Source: an uncultured Aquimarina sp. (GTDB lineage Bacteria; Bacteroidota; Bacteroidia; Flavobacteriales; Flavobacteriaceae). Taken from it: a stretch of 64,000 bases of DNA. The stretch covers positions 124,001-188,000 of the forward strand of contig CANNFM010000009.1 of assembly GCA_947503835.1 (NCBI GenBank). The letters are read 5' to 3'. Below the pieces are notes generated by a model, which was given only the letters and a program-made list of their open reading frames with translations, was not told where the DNA came from and did not search any database. The position numbers and the translations under genes are program-made. Positions 9,327 through 18,674 of the stretch are shown here, piece after piece; within the stretch, counting starts at the first letter, position 1; every line of letters starts with the position of its first letter.

Positions 9327-9902
9327 ATGAAAATATATACAAAAACAGGAGACAAAGGCACCACAGCTTTATTTGGTGGCACCAGAGTACCTAAACATCA
9401 TATTCGTATTGACAGTTATGGCACTGTAGATGAATTAAATTCTCACATTGGGTTGATTAGGGATCAAAAGATTGATGAACTCAGTAAAAATATATTAGTT
9501 ATCATTCAAGATAAATTATTTACAGCAGGAGCCGTGTTAGCAACAGATCCTGAAAAAGCTATCTTAAAAAGTGGACAGAAAAGATTAAACATCCCTACCA
9601 TTGCTGATGAAGATATTGAGTTACTCGAAAAAGAAATCGATCGAATGAACGAATCTTTACCTCCTATGACGCATTTTGTATTGCCAGGCGGACATCAAAC
9701 TGTGTCATTCTGTCACATTGCTCGTTGTGTATGCAGAAGAGCAGAGCGTTTGGCCACAGCTCTATATGAACTAGAGCCTTTCGAAGAAACCACTTTAAAG
9801 TACTTAAACCGACTATCTGACTATCTTTTTGTACTGGCACGAAAATTGTCACACGATCTTAAAGCAGATGAAATTAAGTGGATTCCTTCAAAGAATTCTT
9901 AA
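9327..9902 (+). CDS. Cob(I)alamin adenosyltransferase, PduO type
   Basis: Makes adenosylcobalamin from cob(I)alamin and ATP. The ATP-binding N terminus KIYTKTGDKGTTALFGG is diagnostic, as are SYGTVDELNSHIG and the late CRRAERLATAL and LNRLSDYLFVLARKL. The length of 191 residues is normal. AdoCbl is the cofactor of methylmalonyl-CoA mutase, whose chaperone MeaB is encoded at 26247, so a B12-dependent propionate/methylmalonyl route is likely in this organism; the mutase itself is not in the window. The gene seems to be monocistronic. Confidence 0.95.
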   Translation: MKIYTKTGDKGTTALFGGTRVPKHHIRIDSYGTVDELNSHIGLIRDQKIDELSKNILVIIQDKLFTAGAVLATDPEKAILKSGQKRLNIPTIADEDIELLEKEIDRMNESLPPMTHFVLPGGHQTVSFCHIARCVCRRAERLATALYELEPFEETTLKYLNRLSDYLFVLARKLSHDLKADEIKWIPSKNS

Positions 9903-9986
9903 AGATTTTAGAGCTGAAAAATTAGTAAGAGAGTATCAAAAAAAATCACGTTCTTATAATTATTGTTGAAATAATTAATTTTTTAC

Positions 9987-10016
9987 TTGACTTTTTAAAC
10001 TAAAAAATTATTTTTG
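9987..10016 (+). promoter_or_regulatory. Strong Bacteroidota-type promoter of the DUF2795 gene
   Basis: TTG (9987-9989), 19-base spacer, then TATTTTTG (10009-10016): an exact TTG-N19-TAnnTTTG match. Transcription would start near 10023, leaving a short leader before the ATG at 10040. This is the best promoter match I found in the window. Confidence 0.7.
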
Positions 10017-10039
10017 CAAAAAATTAAACCAGTAAACAT

Positions 10040-10261
10040 ATGTATTGGACTTTAGAATTAGCATCATATTTAAGTGATGCGCCTTGGCCAGCTACAAAAG
10101 ACGAGTTAATTGATTATGCAATTCGTACTGGAGCACCTCTGGAAGTTGTAGAAAATCTACAATCAATTGAAGATGAAGGAGATTCATATGATTCAATAGA
10201 TGAAATATGGCCAGATTATCCTACAGATGAAGATTATCTTTGGAATGAGGATGAATATTAA
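10040..10261 (+). CDS. DUF2795-type small acidic protein
   Basis: 73 residues resembling the DUF2795 family: LELASYLSDAPWPATKDELIDYAIRTGAP forms the core, followed by a very acidic tail (DYPTDEDYLWNEDEY). Such proteins are widespread in Bacteroidota and are often short, cytoplasmic and abundant; their function is unknown. It has its own near-consensus promoter and its own terminator, so it forms a self-contained and probably highly expressed unit just before secA. Complete by length. Confidence 0.85.
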   Translation: MYWTLELASYLSDAPWPATKDELIDYAIRTGAPLEVVENLQSIEDEGDSYDSIDEIWPDYPTDEDYLWNEDEY

Positions 10262-10280
10262 ATATTTAATATAGTATTAA

Positions 10281-10305
10281 AAGTCTCGAAAGAGGCTTTT
10301 TTTTT
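10281..10305 (+). terminator. Intrinsic terminator after the DUF2795 gene
   Basis: Stem AGTCTC/GAGGCT (10282-10287 and 10292-10297, one G-T pair) with a GAAA tetraloop, then a run of nine T from 10297. It starts about 20 bases after the stop codon. Confidence 0.85.
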
Positions 10306-10325
10306 GCGTAAATTACGCCATCAAA

Positions 10326-10348
10326 TATGCTATATATAGTATAGCATA
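10326..10348. repeat. 9-bp inverted repeat upstream of secA
   Basis: TATGCTATA (10326-10334) and TATAGCATA (10340-10348) are perfect inverted arms around 5 bases. No T-run follows, so it is not a simple terminator. It lies about 160 bases before secA in a region with no other gene and could be an operator or a leader hairpin. Confidence 0.5.
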
Positions 10349-10470
10349 CTAAGTATTGTATAACAAGGTCTTTTATGGCCAGAGATAACATAAACCCTGA
10401 ACAATTAGGGCCGAAGACGCCTACATGCCAATTTAGGTTGAAATAACCAAACTTGATTGTTTCATGCAAT

Positions 10471-10478
10471 TAAATTTG
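10471..10478 (+). promoter_or_regulatory. Candidate -7 element for secA
   Basis: TAAATTTG matches TAnnTTTG and lies about 30 bases before the secA ATG. A TTG at 10453-10455 stands 15 bases upstream, shorter than the usual spacing, so the -33 assignment is weak. Confidence 0.4.
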
Positions 10479-10509
10479 AAAAATCTCGATAAAATATATA
10501 TCCATAATT

Positions 10510-13500
10510 ATGGGAATTTTAGATTCTGTATTAAAAGTATTTGTTGGGGATAAATCCCAAAAAGACGTAAAAGAAATTCAACCAAAAGTTGAATTAGTCA
10601 AACAGGCTGAAAAGACAATCGAAGGACTTTCACATGATGAGTTAAGGGCTAAAACTATTGCGTTCAAAAATAGAATAGATGAAGCTCGCTCTGAGATTAA
10701 CGCAAAAATTGAAAAACTAAAAGACGAAGCTAATTCTGTTGAAGACATTGACAGAAAAGAAGATATCTATGTAGAAATCGACAAATTAAAAGACGATGCA
10801 TATGCAGCTACAGAAAAGATATTAGATGAGATTCTTCCAGAAGCTTTTGCCGTTGTTAAAGAAACTGCCAAACGTTTTACTAATAATGATGCTATCGAAG
10901 TTACAGCTTCGACTTATGATCGTGAACTTTCTGGCACAAAAGATTATATAACACTAGATGATGATAAAGCCATTTGGGCCACTAGCTGGGATGCAGCTGG
11001 TAAAGAGGTAAAGTGGGATATGATACATTACGATGTGCAGCTTATAGGTGGTATTGCAATGCACCAAGGTAAAATAGCAGAAATGCAAACAGGTGAAGGT
11101 AAAACACTAGTAGCTACCCTACCTGTCTATCTAAATGCTTTATCGGGTAATGGAGTGCATCTGGTAACCGTAAACGACTATCTCGCTCGTCGTGATAGTG
11201 AGTGGATGGCCCCTATTTTTCAATTTCATGGCCTAACTATAGATTGTATTGACAATCATAGACCGAACTCTGCAGAACGAAGAGCGGCATACAATGCCGA
11301 TATCACCTATGGTACTAATAACGAATTTGGTTTTGATTACCTACGTGATAACATGTCTCACGCTCCAGAAGATCTAGTACAGCGCCCTCATAATTATGCA
11401 ATTATAGATGAAGTTGATTCTGTATTGATTGATGATGCACGTACACCTCTAATTATTTCAGGGCCTATACCAAAGGGTGATATCCACGAATTTGATGAAT
11501 TAAAACCAAAAATTGCAGATATCGTTGCGGTACAGCAAAAATACCTTACCACGGTTCTTGCCGAAGCTAAAAAATTAATCAAAGAAGGTGAAACTAAAGA
11601 AGGTGGTTTCAAATTACTTCAGGTATTTCGAGGTATTCCTAAAAACAAAGCCTTAATTAAGTTTTTGAGTGAAGAAGGTGTAAAACTACTTCTGCAAAAG
11701 ACCGAAAACTTCTATATGCAAGACAATAACCGTGAGATGCACAAAATTGATGCAGATCTGTATTATGTTATAGAAGAAAAAAATAACCAAATTGACCTTA
11801 CCGATAAAGGTGTAGAATATCTATCAGGTAAGGATGATCCGGATTTCTTTGTCTTACCACAGATTGGTATGGAAATCGCTAAAATCGAAAATTTAGAATT
11901 ATCTAAAGAAGAAGAAGCCGAAAAGAAAGAAGAGCTTTTTAGAGACTATAGTGTAAAGAGTGAACGCATACATACATTACGCCAATTATTAAAGGCTTAT
12001 TCTTTATTCGAAAAAGATGTAGAGTATGTAGTCATGGAGAATAAAGTGAAAATTGTTGACGAGCAAACTGGTCGTATTATGGATGGTCGTCGATACAGTG
12101 ACGGATTACACCAGGCAATTGAAGCTAAGGAGAATGTTAAGATTGAAGATGCTACCCAAACCTTTGCTACGGTTACGCTACAGAACTATTTTAGAATGTA
12201 CCGCAAATTATCGGGTATGACAGGTACAGCGGTTACAGAGGCTGGAGAACTTTGGGAAATCTACAAACTAGATGTGGTAGAAATCCCTACAAATCGTCCG
12301 ATTGCAAGAAATGACAAAGAAGATTTAGTATATAAAACTAAACGTGAAAAATATAATGCCGTAATTGAAGAAGTTACAGAGCTTTCAAGAGCAGGAAGAC
12401 CAATACTTATTGGTACCACTTCGGTAGAAATTTCTGAATTATTAAGCCGTATGCTTACCATTCGTAAAGTACCTCATAATGTACTGAATGCTAAACTGCA
12501 TAAAAAAGAGGCCGATATTGTTGCAGAAGCTGGTAATACCGGAATGGTAACCATAGCCACCAATATGGCAGGTCGTGGTACCGATATTAAATTATCAGAC
12601 GAGGTAAAAGCTGCCGGTGGTTTAGCTATTGTGGGTACCGAACGTCACGATTCGCGACGTGTAGACAGACAGTTACGTGGTCGTGCTGGTCGACAAGGAG
12701 ACCCGGGAAGTTCTCAGTTCTATGTTTCTTTAGAAGATAACCTAATGCGTTTATTTGGTTCAGAACGTATCGCTAAGATGATGGATAGAATGGGGTTAAA
12801 AGAAGGTGAAGTGATTCAGCATTCGATGATTTCTAAATCTATCGAACGTGCTCAGAAAAAAGTAGAAGAAAACAACTTTGGAGTTCGTAAACGATTACTA
12901 GAGTATGATGATGTAATGAATGCACAGAGAGAGGTAGTTTACAAACGTCGATATCATGCATTATTTGGAGAGCGTCTAAGAGTAGATATCGCCAATATGA
13001 TCTATGATACTTCAGAAGTAATTACTGAAGGCAACAAAATGACTCAGGATTTTAAAAACTTCGAGTTTGAGTTGATTCGCTATTTCTCTATGAGTAGCCC
13101 TGTTTCTGAAGCAGATTTTGAAAAAATGGATCAGCAAAAAATTGCAGGTGAAGTATATAAATCAGCATACCAGCACTATCAAGATAAGATGAAGCGAAAT
13201 GCAGAAGCTGCTTATCCTGTAATCAAGCAAGTCTATGAAGACCCATCAAGCAAGTACGAGAGAATTCTGGTTCCGTTTACAGATGGTGTAAAAAGTCTAA
13301 ATGTTGCCACCGATTTAGAAAAAGCATACGAGACTCAAGGAAAACAATTAATTACCGATTTTGAAAAAAATATCTCACTTGCCATTATTGATGATGCATG
13401 GAAAACCCATCTTCGTAAAATGGATGAATTAAAACAGAGCGTTCAGCTTGCCGTTCATGAACAAAAAGATCCTTTATTAATCTACAAGTTTGAAGCGTTT

Positions 13501-13866
13501 GAGTTGTTTAAATCTATGATCCATGACGTTAACAAAGATGTGATTTCTTTCTTATTTAAAGGAGAATTACCGACAGGTAATACGCAAGATATTTCTGAGG
13601 CTCGTCAAGTACGTAGAAAAGAAAATCTTGAAACCTCTAAAGAAGAAATTCCTAATATGGACGAGCGTGCTGCACAAAGTAGAGCTGCAGGACAAACACA
13701 AAGGCATCAACAAGTAACAGAAACTATCGTTAGAGAACAACCAAAAATCGGCCGTAACGATAAAGTAACGATCAAACATGTAATGAGTGGTGAGAACAAA
13801 ACCATGAAATACAAACAAGCCATCCCTCTAATCCAAAAAGGAGAATGGGTATTGGTAAATGAATAA
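10510..13866 (+). CDS. secA: Preprotein translocase ATPase SecA
   Basis: Motor ATPase that drives unfolded preproteins through SecYEG. At 1118 residues it is of the long Bacteroidota type. Motifs in order are MQTGEGKTLVATL (Walker A, near 190), VNDYLARRDSEWM, DEVDSVLIDDARTPLIISG (Walker B/DEAD region), then the second motor domain with GRGTDIKL, GTERHDSRRVDRQLRGRAGR and DPGSSQFYVSLEDNLMRLFG. A helical scaffold follows. The C-terminal tail ends in KGEWVLVNE and lacks the zinc-binding CxCx8CH motif of proteobacterial SecA. Compared with E. coli there are insertions near the N terminus and inside motor domain 1. Own terminator downstream. Confidence 0.97.
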   Translation: MGILDSVLKVFVGDKSQKDVKEIQPKVELVKQAEKTIEGLSHDELRAKTIAFKNRIDEARSEINAKIEKLKDEANSVEDIDRKEDIYVEIDKLKDDAYAATEKILDEILPEAFAVVKETAKRFTNNDAIEVTASTYDRELSGTKDYITLDDDKAIWATSWDAAGKEVKWDMIHYDVQLIGGIAMHQGKIAEMQTGEGKTLVATLPVYLNALSGNGVHLVTVNDYLARRDSEWMAPIFQFHGLTIDCIDNHRPNSAERRAAYNADITYGTNNEFGFDYLRDNMSHAPEDLVQRPHNYAIIDEVDSVLIDDARTPLIISGPIPKGDIHEFDELKPKIADIVAVQQKYLTTVLAEAKKLIKEGETKEGGFKLLQVFRGIPKNKALIKFLSEEGVKLLLQKTENFYMQDNNREMHKIDADLYYVIEEKNNQIDLTDKGVEYLSGKDDPDFFVLPQIGMEIAKIENLELSKEEEAEKKEELFRDYSVKSERIHTLRQLLKAYSLFEKDVEYVVMENKVKIVDEQTGRIMDGRRYSDGLHQAIEAKENVKIEDATQTFATVTLQNYFRMYRKLSGMTGTAVTEAGELWEIYKLDVVEIPTNRPIARNDKEDLVYKTKREKYNAVIEEVTELSRAGRPILIGTTSVEISELLSRMLTIRKVPHNVLNAKLHKKEADIVAEAGNTGMVTIATNMAGRGTDIKLSDEVKAAGGLAIVGTERHDSRRVDRQLRGRAGRQGDPGSSQFYVSLEDNLMRLFGSERIAKMMDRMGLKEGEVIQHSMISKSIERAQKKVEENNFGVRKRLLEYDDVMNAQREVVYKRRYHALFGERLRVDIANMIYDTSEVITEGNKMTQDFKNFEFELIRYFSMSSPVSEADFEKMDQQKIAGEVYKSAYQHYQDKMKRNAEAAYPVIKQVYEDPSSKYERILVPFTDGVKSLNVATDLEKAYETQGKQLITDFEKNISLAIIDDAWKTHLRKMDELKQSVQLAVHEQKDPLLIYKFEAFELFKSMIHDVNKDVISFLFKGELPTGNTQDISEARQVRRKENLETSKEEIPNMDERAAQSRAAGQTQRHQQVTETIVREQPKIGRNDKVTIKHVMSGENKTMKYKQAIPLIQKGEWVLVNE

Positions 13867-13888
13867 GACTACATTGAATGTCAAGAAT

Positions 13889-13921
13889 AAAAAACCTGGA
13901 GTAATGCTTCAGGTTTTTTTT
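13889..13921 (+). terminator. Intrinsic terminator after secA
   Basis: Stem AACCTGGAG/CTTCAGGTT with a 5-base loop (13893-13915, one G-T pair), flanked by A-rich sequence and followed by eight T. It lies 25-55 bases past the stop codon. Confidence 0.85.
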
Positions 13922-14194
13922 ATTTTCAATATCAAAAAAAAAAACGATAACTAATACTTAAAACCAATCATTTATAAGTACAGATTTATAAATCTCAAGA
14001 ACATTACTTTGTTGATATGCATGACATTCTTCTATATTTACCTTTTATAACAAAAAACAATAAAGCAACTATTTCAACGTTCATTTTACTCTAAAACAGT
14101 ATTTAAAAAAGGGAAAGTTAAATACTGTAAACACAATTTACATACCATCTTATTTATAAAAATGTTTAGGGGATAAACACAAAAATTAACTACT
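13922..14194. other. Non-coding gap between secA terminator and FN3/BIG2 lipoprotein
   Basis: About 270 very AT-rich bases with no credible reading frame. It should hold the promoter of the lipoprotein gene at 14195. I see no exact TAnnTTTG; the nearest is TACTTTG at about 14005, which is one base short and far from the start. Confidence 0.4.
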
Positions 14195-16105
14195 ATGAAA
14201 TACATTACAAGATCAATATTTTTTCTATCAATATTATTATCGGTTAGCTGTAGTGATGATGACCCAGTTCTTCAAAATCCGGGTATTGAAGGTTCTGAAA
14301 ATCCAACTATTCAATTTGAGGACAATGACATTTCATTTAATTTCGTAGATCTAAAATGGCAGGCAGCTACAGGAACAAATAACGAAACCATAGTGTATGA
14401 TATTTTTTTAGGGGATACCAAAATAAAAGACAGTAATAAAGACACTGATTACACGTTGACCAAATTAGAAGCTAATACAGAGTATTCTGGTCGTATTGTA
14501 CCTAAAATACAGAAAACTTCTTCAGCGGATACTTCTACTAAAATAAGCGATGGATTATCTCCTATCCTTTTTACGGTTAGAACCAAACAATTTTCAAACC
14601 CTGATGCACCAACACCTGAGATCTCAAACATCAATGTAAACAGCATAACAAATACGGGGGCGACACTAAACTGGGACATTGCCACAATAAGTGATAATTC
14701 TCAAATCACATATAATATTTATATCGACGGAGATTTAGTCACTAGTAGTCTAGAGAATACTTCTTTTTCTTTTGAAGATCTAGAACCTAATACATTATAC
14801 GAAGGCGTACTATTAGCTATAAGTACAAATCAAAAATCAGCCGCATTAGACTTTGATTTCACGACCCTGCCAGATCCAAATCAGGTACCGTTAACAAGTT
14901 TTACGTTTTATAGAGGATCAGAAACGAGTTTTGAAGGAAGTAGTTGGTTACAACTAATTCCTATATTCTCACCAGCAAATGCCACCGCAGTAGGTTTAAA
15001 CTGGACCAGTAGTAACGAAAGTGTTGCAAACGTTGATAAATCGGGTTATGTTGACACAAAAACACCAGGGGTAACTATCATTACTGCAACTTCTGTTGAC
15101 AACCCAAGCATTACTCAATCTATAGAATTAACGGTTACAACGCGTAGACCTATAGATGCTGGATTTATTTCGGTGCAACCAAAAAGATCTTCATTACTTA
15201 TTGGTGATTCTAAAAAAATACAAATCAATAAATTTAATATTGAATTGGGATCTGCAAATGATAGTTTTACTTTTTCTTCTAGTGACCCTACAGTGGCATC
15301 TGTCGATTCAGACGGGAATGTTACAGGCATAAAAGAAGGTACTGTAGCTATTACTGCTACATCAACAGTTGATGCAACGATAACATCTAGTGCAATGCTA
15401 CGTATAGTCCAGACACCAATTCCTATTAGTAATTTTGTGTTTTTCTATGACAACCCGCTCTCCTTATTTACAGGTCAATCACGAAATATCTATCCAAGAA
15501 TAGAACCTGAAGATGCTACTAATCAAGACATTATTTTTACGTCTACAAATACGAATATTATAGAAATTAACACAGGTAATTTTGCAAAAGCCGTTGGAGC
15601 CGGAAATGCTAGTGTGATTATAACCTCTGTGGCCGATAACTCTATTAGCACTGTAAGAGATTTTGTAGTGGTACAAGATCCTACCTCATATGATCAAGCC
15701 ACTGGTGTTTATAAAGCTACTGCAAACTCAAAAGTTACATTAAGTATTGATGGTTTTGCAGAGTTAGTACAAGGTATAGATCCGAATTCTGTTTATTTAG
15801 AGAATACTTTTTCTGTAAAAGATAAAAATGGCCAAGAATTACTCACCCCTGAACAACAGATTGGCGATACTGTTACATATTGGTTTGATGATCCAGATCT
15901 GGATTACATTAACATAAATATCGAAACAAATCATATAGTTTTCACCATGCCAAATGATGGTGAAGTGACTATCGATGTTTCTCTTGTAGTTAATAACAGT
16001 AATGGTTTTCTTCTCTATTATGCTAATTTAACTATTGCCAATGATATAGGCTTTGGAGTTACAAAAAATGCCAATTTACGTGAAGACCAAATATTTTTTA
16101 ACTAG
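14195..16105 (+). CDS. Surface lipoprotein with FN3 and BIG2 repeats
   Basis: 636-residue lipoprotein: signal peptide with lipobox LLSVSC (Cys19) followed by SDDD, the pattern seen before surface-exposed Bacteroidota lipoproteins. Two fibronectin type III modules (about 39-130 and 138-225; the WQAATGTNNETIVYDIFLG and LNWDIAT strands, LEANTEY and LEPNTLY turns) precede three BIG2-type bacterial Ig modules (about 233-315, 318-405 and 410-490, each with a TSSNESVANVD- or SSDPTVASVD-like turn). The last 145 residues are a beta-rich domain I do not recognise. No enzyme motif is seen; adhesion or glycan binding is possible. A strong hairpin lies after the stop. Confidence 0.85.
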   Translation: MKYITRSIFFLSILLSVSCSDDDPVLQNPGIEGSENPTIQFEDNDISFNFVDLKWQAATGTNNETIVYDIFLGDTKIKDSNKDTDYTLTKLEANTEYSGRIVPKIQKTSSADTSTKISDGLSPILFTVRTKQFSNPDAPTPEISNINVNSITNTGATLNWDIATISDNSQITYNIYIDGDLVTSSLENTSFSFEDLEPNTLYEGVLLAISTNQKSAALDFDFTTLPDPNQVPLTSFTFYRGSETSFEGSSWLQLIPIFSPANATAVGLNWTSSNESVANVDKSGYVDTKTPGVTIITATSVDNPSITQSIELTVTTRRPIDAGFISVQPKRSSLLIGDSKKIQINKFNIELGSANDSFTFSSSDPTVASVDSDGNVTGIKEGTVAITATSTVDATITSSAMLRIVQTPIPISNFVFFYDNPLSLFTGQSRNIYPRIEPEDATNQDIIFTSTNTNIIEINTGNFAKAVGAGNASVIITSVADNSISTVRDFVVVQDPTSYDQATGVYKATANSKVTLSIDGFAELVQGIDPNSVYLENTFSVKDKNGQELLTPEQQIGDTVTYWFDDPDLDYININIETNHIVFTMPNDGEVTIDVSLVVNNSNGFLLYYANLTIANDIGFGVTKNANLREDQIFFN

Positions 16106-16130
16106 TATAAACAAAAAAGTAAGTTAATAG

Positions 16131-16176
16131 TAAGCTTCTAAAATCAATATCGTAGATTTTAGAAGCTTATTTTTTT
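16131..16176. terminator. Bidirectional terminator between convergent genes
   Basis: Perfect 15-bp inverted repeat (16131-16145 and 16155-16169) with a 9-base loop and a T-run at 16170-16176. It serves the plus-strand lipoprotein gene and probably also the minus-strand M23 gene ending at 16186. Confidence 0.85.
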
Positions 16177-16185
16177 AATCATAAC

Positions 16186-16875
16186 CTAAATTTTCAGTAA
16201 AAAATTCGGATCAGGACAATTTTGAAGATAAAAATCTAAATCCCTTTTGCTAGACACCCCAGGATAATCACCAACGTTCCCTTGCATATCTTTAATGATT
16301 TGAAAATGCAAATGAGGCGCATAATCACCATTTACTGATGCATCGCCTAAATGTGCAATACTATCTCCAGCACATACATTTTGACCCACCTTCAAATTAG
16401 AAAGAGAATCTATTGTGAGATGGCCGTATAATGTATAAAAAGTCACCTCGTTATTCATATGCTCTAAAATGATTGTAGGGCCATAATCTCCATAATTATT
16501 GTTATTCTTAAAACTATGTATTTTCCCATCCAGAGGTGAAAGTATTTCTGTTCCCGCATCACACCATATATCAATCCCTAAATGAATATTGCGTTCGGTT
16601 TCGGAATCTTGTTGGTTAAAATGCGTACTTCTTTTGTAAATCCCCCTTACTTCATTATAGCCTCCGTAGGCGACTTTGCTATTGTTTTCTTTTAAATACT
16701 CCTTAATATAGCCTTCAAACGCTTTAGATGAAGACACATCTATATCATCTAAATACTTATTGTCTTCGGATAAATCAATAAGAATGTATTCTTCTTTAGA
16801 AAACGCTGAAGATACTACCGGAATAAAACTTTGAGATACATTTGATATAAAGTCAGGGAAATAGTTATTCTTCAT
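16186..16875 (-). CDS. M23 family metallopeptidase
   Basis: LytM/M23-type zinc peptidase, a family that cuts peptide cross-links of peptidoglycan. The ligands are intact: HLGIDIWCDAG near residue 100 (His and Asp) and HLHFQ near 193. TFYTLYGHL and VKVGQ-like NLKVGQNVCAGDSI are also typical. The first 85 residues are not a signal peptide (NNYFPDFISNVSQSFIPVVSS) and I do not recognise them; without an export signal the protein may stay in the cytoplasm or leave by another route. The start codon overlaps the stop of the monooxygenase gene by one base, which indicates coupling. Some M23-only relatives in Bacteroidota act on small molecules. Confidence 0.88.
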   Translation of the reverse strand: MKNNYFPDFISNVSQSFIPVVSSAFSKEEYILIDLSEDNKYLDDIDVSSSKAFEGYIKEYLKENNSKVAYGGYNEVRGIYKRSTHFNQQDSETERNIHLGIDIWCDAGTEILSPLDGKIHSFKNNNNYGDYGPTIILEHMNNEVTFYTLYGHLTIDSLSNLKVGQNVCAGDSIAHLGDASVNGDYAPHLHFQIIKDMQGNVGDYPGVSSKRDLDFYLQNCPDPNFLLKI

Positions 16876-18203
16876 TAAGCACTTTTTGAAATGGTTTTAG
16901 ACACCTTCGATTTCCAATTTTTAGGTAACTGTTTTAGTAATGCTTTTCTAAAAGCATGATAGTCTACCGTTATTGTATGTCTTGGCGTATTAATCTGTTT
17001 ATAGTGAGGATTTGTAACTTCTTTTTCACATAATGTTTTTATATCTGAAGGCATTTTCCATTCTCCAGCCAAATAATTAGCCAAAATTTTACTTTGCAAT
17101 TCTGATCCTGGCCATATGCATCCTAATGGCTGAAATAGTCCTACAAAAAATAAATCATGATACTCTGGATGAAACATTTTTAAATATAAAGGCACGGGAC
17201 CATCACTATAGTTTATAAATGATTCATCAAAAAATGAATGTTTAAGAATATACCCCGTACAGGCGATAATAACATCTACATCCTCTTTTGATCCATCCAT
17301 GAAATACACCGTATTCCCTTCTAATTTTTCTATATCTACTTTAGGATGCACTTTACCATGTCGGATTTTATACAACAATTCGTCATTAATTGTGGGATGT
17401 GTTTGTCCGAATTTTGTTTTTACTTCTTGTAATCCATATAATTTGTTTTTACCCAGCAATATATTTAGTAATCGATCATTTAGCCAACTTCTAATTTTGA
17501 TAGGTAACCAGGACGAACGAGCTCCCACAATATCTGATGGTAATCCAAAAAAGAATTTTGGGATAATACGATATCCTCTCCTCCAGCTTATACTGGTTTT
17601 TTTACTCACTCTACTGGTTTCAACCGCTACATCACAGGCAGAATTGCCTCCGCCAATCACTAAAACTCTTTGATCTGTATAGGGTAATGCTTTTTTATAG
17701 TTGTGAGAATGCATAAATTCTCCTGTAAACTTGCCCGGGTATTGCGGCATTCTTGGTACCGAGTGATGGCCATTACAAACTACCAGGTCTGTAAAAATCT
17801 CTTCTCTTTCTTTTCCATGTTGTACTATGGTAATATGCCATTTGTTCGTATCCAACCTTTTACAATCTTTTACAGAGGTTTCGAACGCTATAAACGGATA
17901 TAACTCAAAATGCTTTGCATACGCCTGAAAATACCTTCTAAGTTCATCATGAGAAGGATAGTCTGCTACAGTTTTATCAAAATCATCAAAGGTATAATCT
18001 TCGTATTGAGATAATGTTTTTGAACTTATGATATGTGTAGTTTCAAAAACACTGGAATGGCTTTCGTCTTCAGAATAAATCCAATTACCTCCTACTTCTT
18101 TATTACGATCATAGCAGATGACTTCTAAGTTTTTATCTTTTAAGTTTTTGAGTGCTGTAATTCCACTAGGTCCTGCCCCAATAACACATATTCTTTTTTG
18201 CAT
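16875..18203 (-). CDS. Flavin-containing monooxygenase (FMO-like)
   Basis: FAD/NADPH monooxygenase of class B, which oxygenates soft nucleophiles or amines. Two Rossmann sites are plain: CVIGAGPSGITALKNL at the N terminus for FAD and VLVIGGGNSACDVAVETSR near residue 175 for NADPH. Between them FTGEFMHSHNYKKALPY matches the FMO fingerprint FxGxxxHxxxY, and IIACTGY near 320 matches the TGY motif. 442 residues is usual. It is first in a two-gene unit with the M23 gene. Trimethylamine monooxygenase is one possibility in marine bacteria, but I cannot decide the substrate from sequence alone. Confidence 0.9.
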   Translation of the reverse strand: MQKRICVIGAGPSGITALKNLKDKNLEVICYDRNKEVGGNWIYSEDESHSSVFETTHIISSKTLSQYEDYTFDDFDKTVADYPSHDELRRYFQAYAKHFELYPFIAFETSVKDCKRLDTNKWHITIVQHGKEREEIFTDLVVCNGHHSVPRMPQYPGKFTGEFMHSHNYKKALPYTDQRVLVIGGGNSACDVAVETSRVSKKTSISWRRGYRIIPKFFFGLPSDIVGARSSWLPIKIRSWLNDRLLNILLGKNKLYGLQEVKTKFGQTHPTINDELLYKIRHGKVHPKVDIEKLEGNTVYFMDGSKEDVDVIIACTGYILKHSFFDESFINYSDGPVPLYLKMFHPEYHDLFFVGLFQPLGCIWPGSELQSKILANYLAGEWKMPSDIKTLCEKEVTNPHYKQINTPRHTITVDYHAFRKALLKQLPKNWKSKVSKTISKSA

Positions 18204-18278
18204 ACAAATGTTCCAAAAAATTGATTAAGTATGTAAAATAGAAAATGTGAGGCAGTTTAAAAAATATTTTTTGAAACC

Positions 18279-18674
18279 TTACATAGAAAAACTTCTATCT
18301 ATCCTCTTCTTGAGTAGAGTAACTTGCACAAAAAACAGAATCCCTAGAAACAATACACCATAAATAGTTGTTTTAGGCAGTACTAATCCAGAAATTGGAT
18401 TTTTGATATGTATTGAATTTAAAAAGGAAAAATCAATAGTTTTAGAAACAGATTCGGTTGTATCGGGTAAAAAGGTTAATGTAAAAATTACTGCTACTGT
18501 AATTAAACCTATAATACACCAGCCGCTTTTAGAAATAAGAGGGGTGTATACATAAGATGTTTTAGATTCTGAAACCTCAATCTGTTTCATCACATTTTGC
18601 ATAAAACCAGGAGAAGGATTGTCTAATCCGGCTTCTTTTACCAATCTCTCTATGTCTTTATATTGCTCTTCCAT
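18279..18674 (-). CDS. Small membrane protein, probable anti-sigma partner
   Basis: 131 residues. The N-terminal cytoplasmic part (MEEQYKDIERLVKEAGL, then PSPGFMQNVMKQIEVSE) resembles the helical start of small anti-sigma factors, and two membrane helices follow (GWCIIGLITVAVIFTLTF and YGVLFLGILFFVQVTLL). It overlaps the end of the ECF sigma gene by 17 bases and is read from the same strand, the usual layout for a sigma factor and its membrane-bound inhibitor. The function is inferred from this context; no zinc-binding HxxxCxxC motif is visible. Confidence 0.7.
   Translation of the reverse strand: MEEQYKDIERLVKEAGLDNPSPGFMQNVMKQIEVSESKTSYVYTPLISKSGWCIIGLITVAVIFTLTFLPDTTESVSKTIDFSFLNSIHIKNPISGLVLPKTTIYGVLFLGILFFVQVTLLKKRIDRSFSM

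Noticed and set aside
10266..10469. 67-aa minus-strand reading frame before secA
   Set aside because: It covers the DUF2795 terminator and the palindrome and encodes a low-complexity product without a recognisable family.
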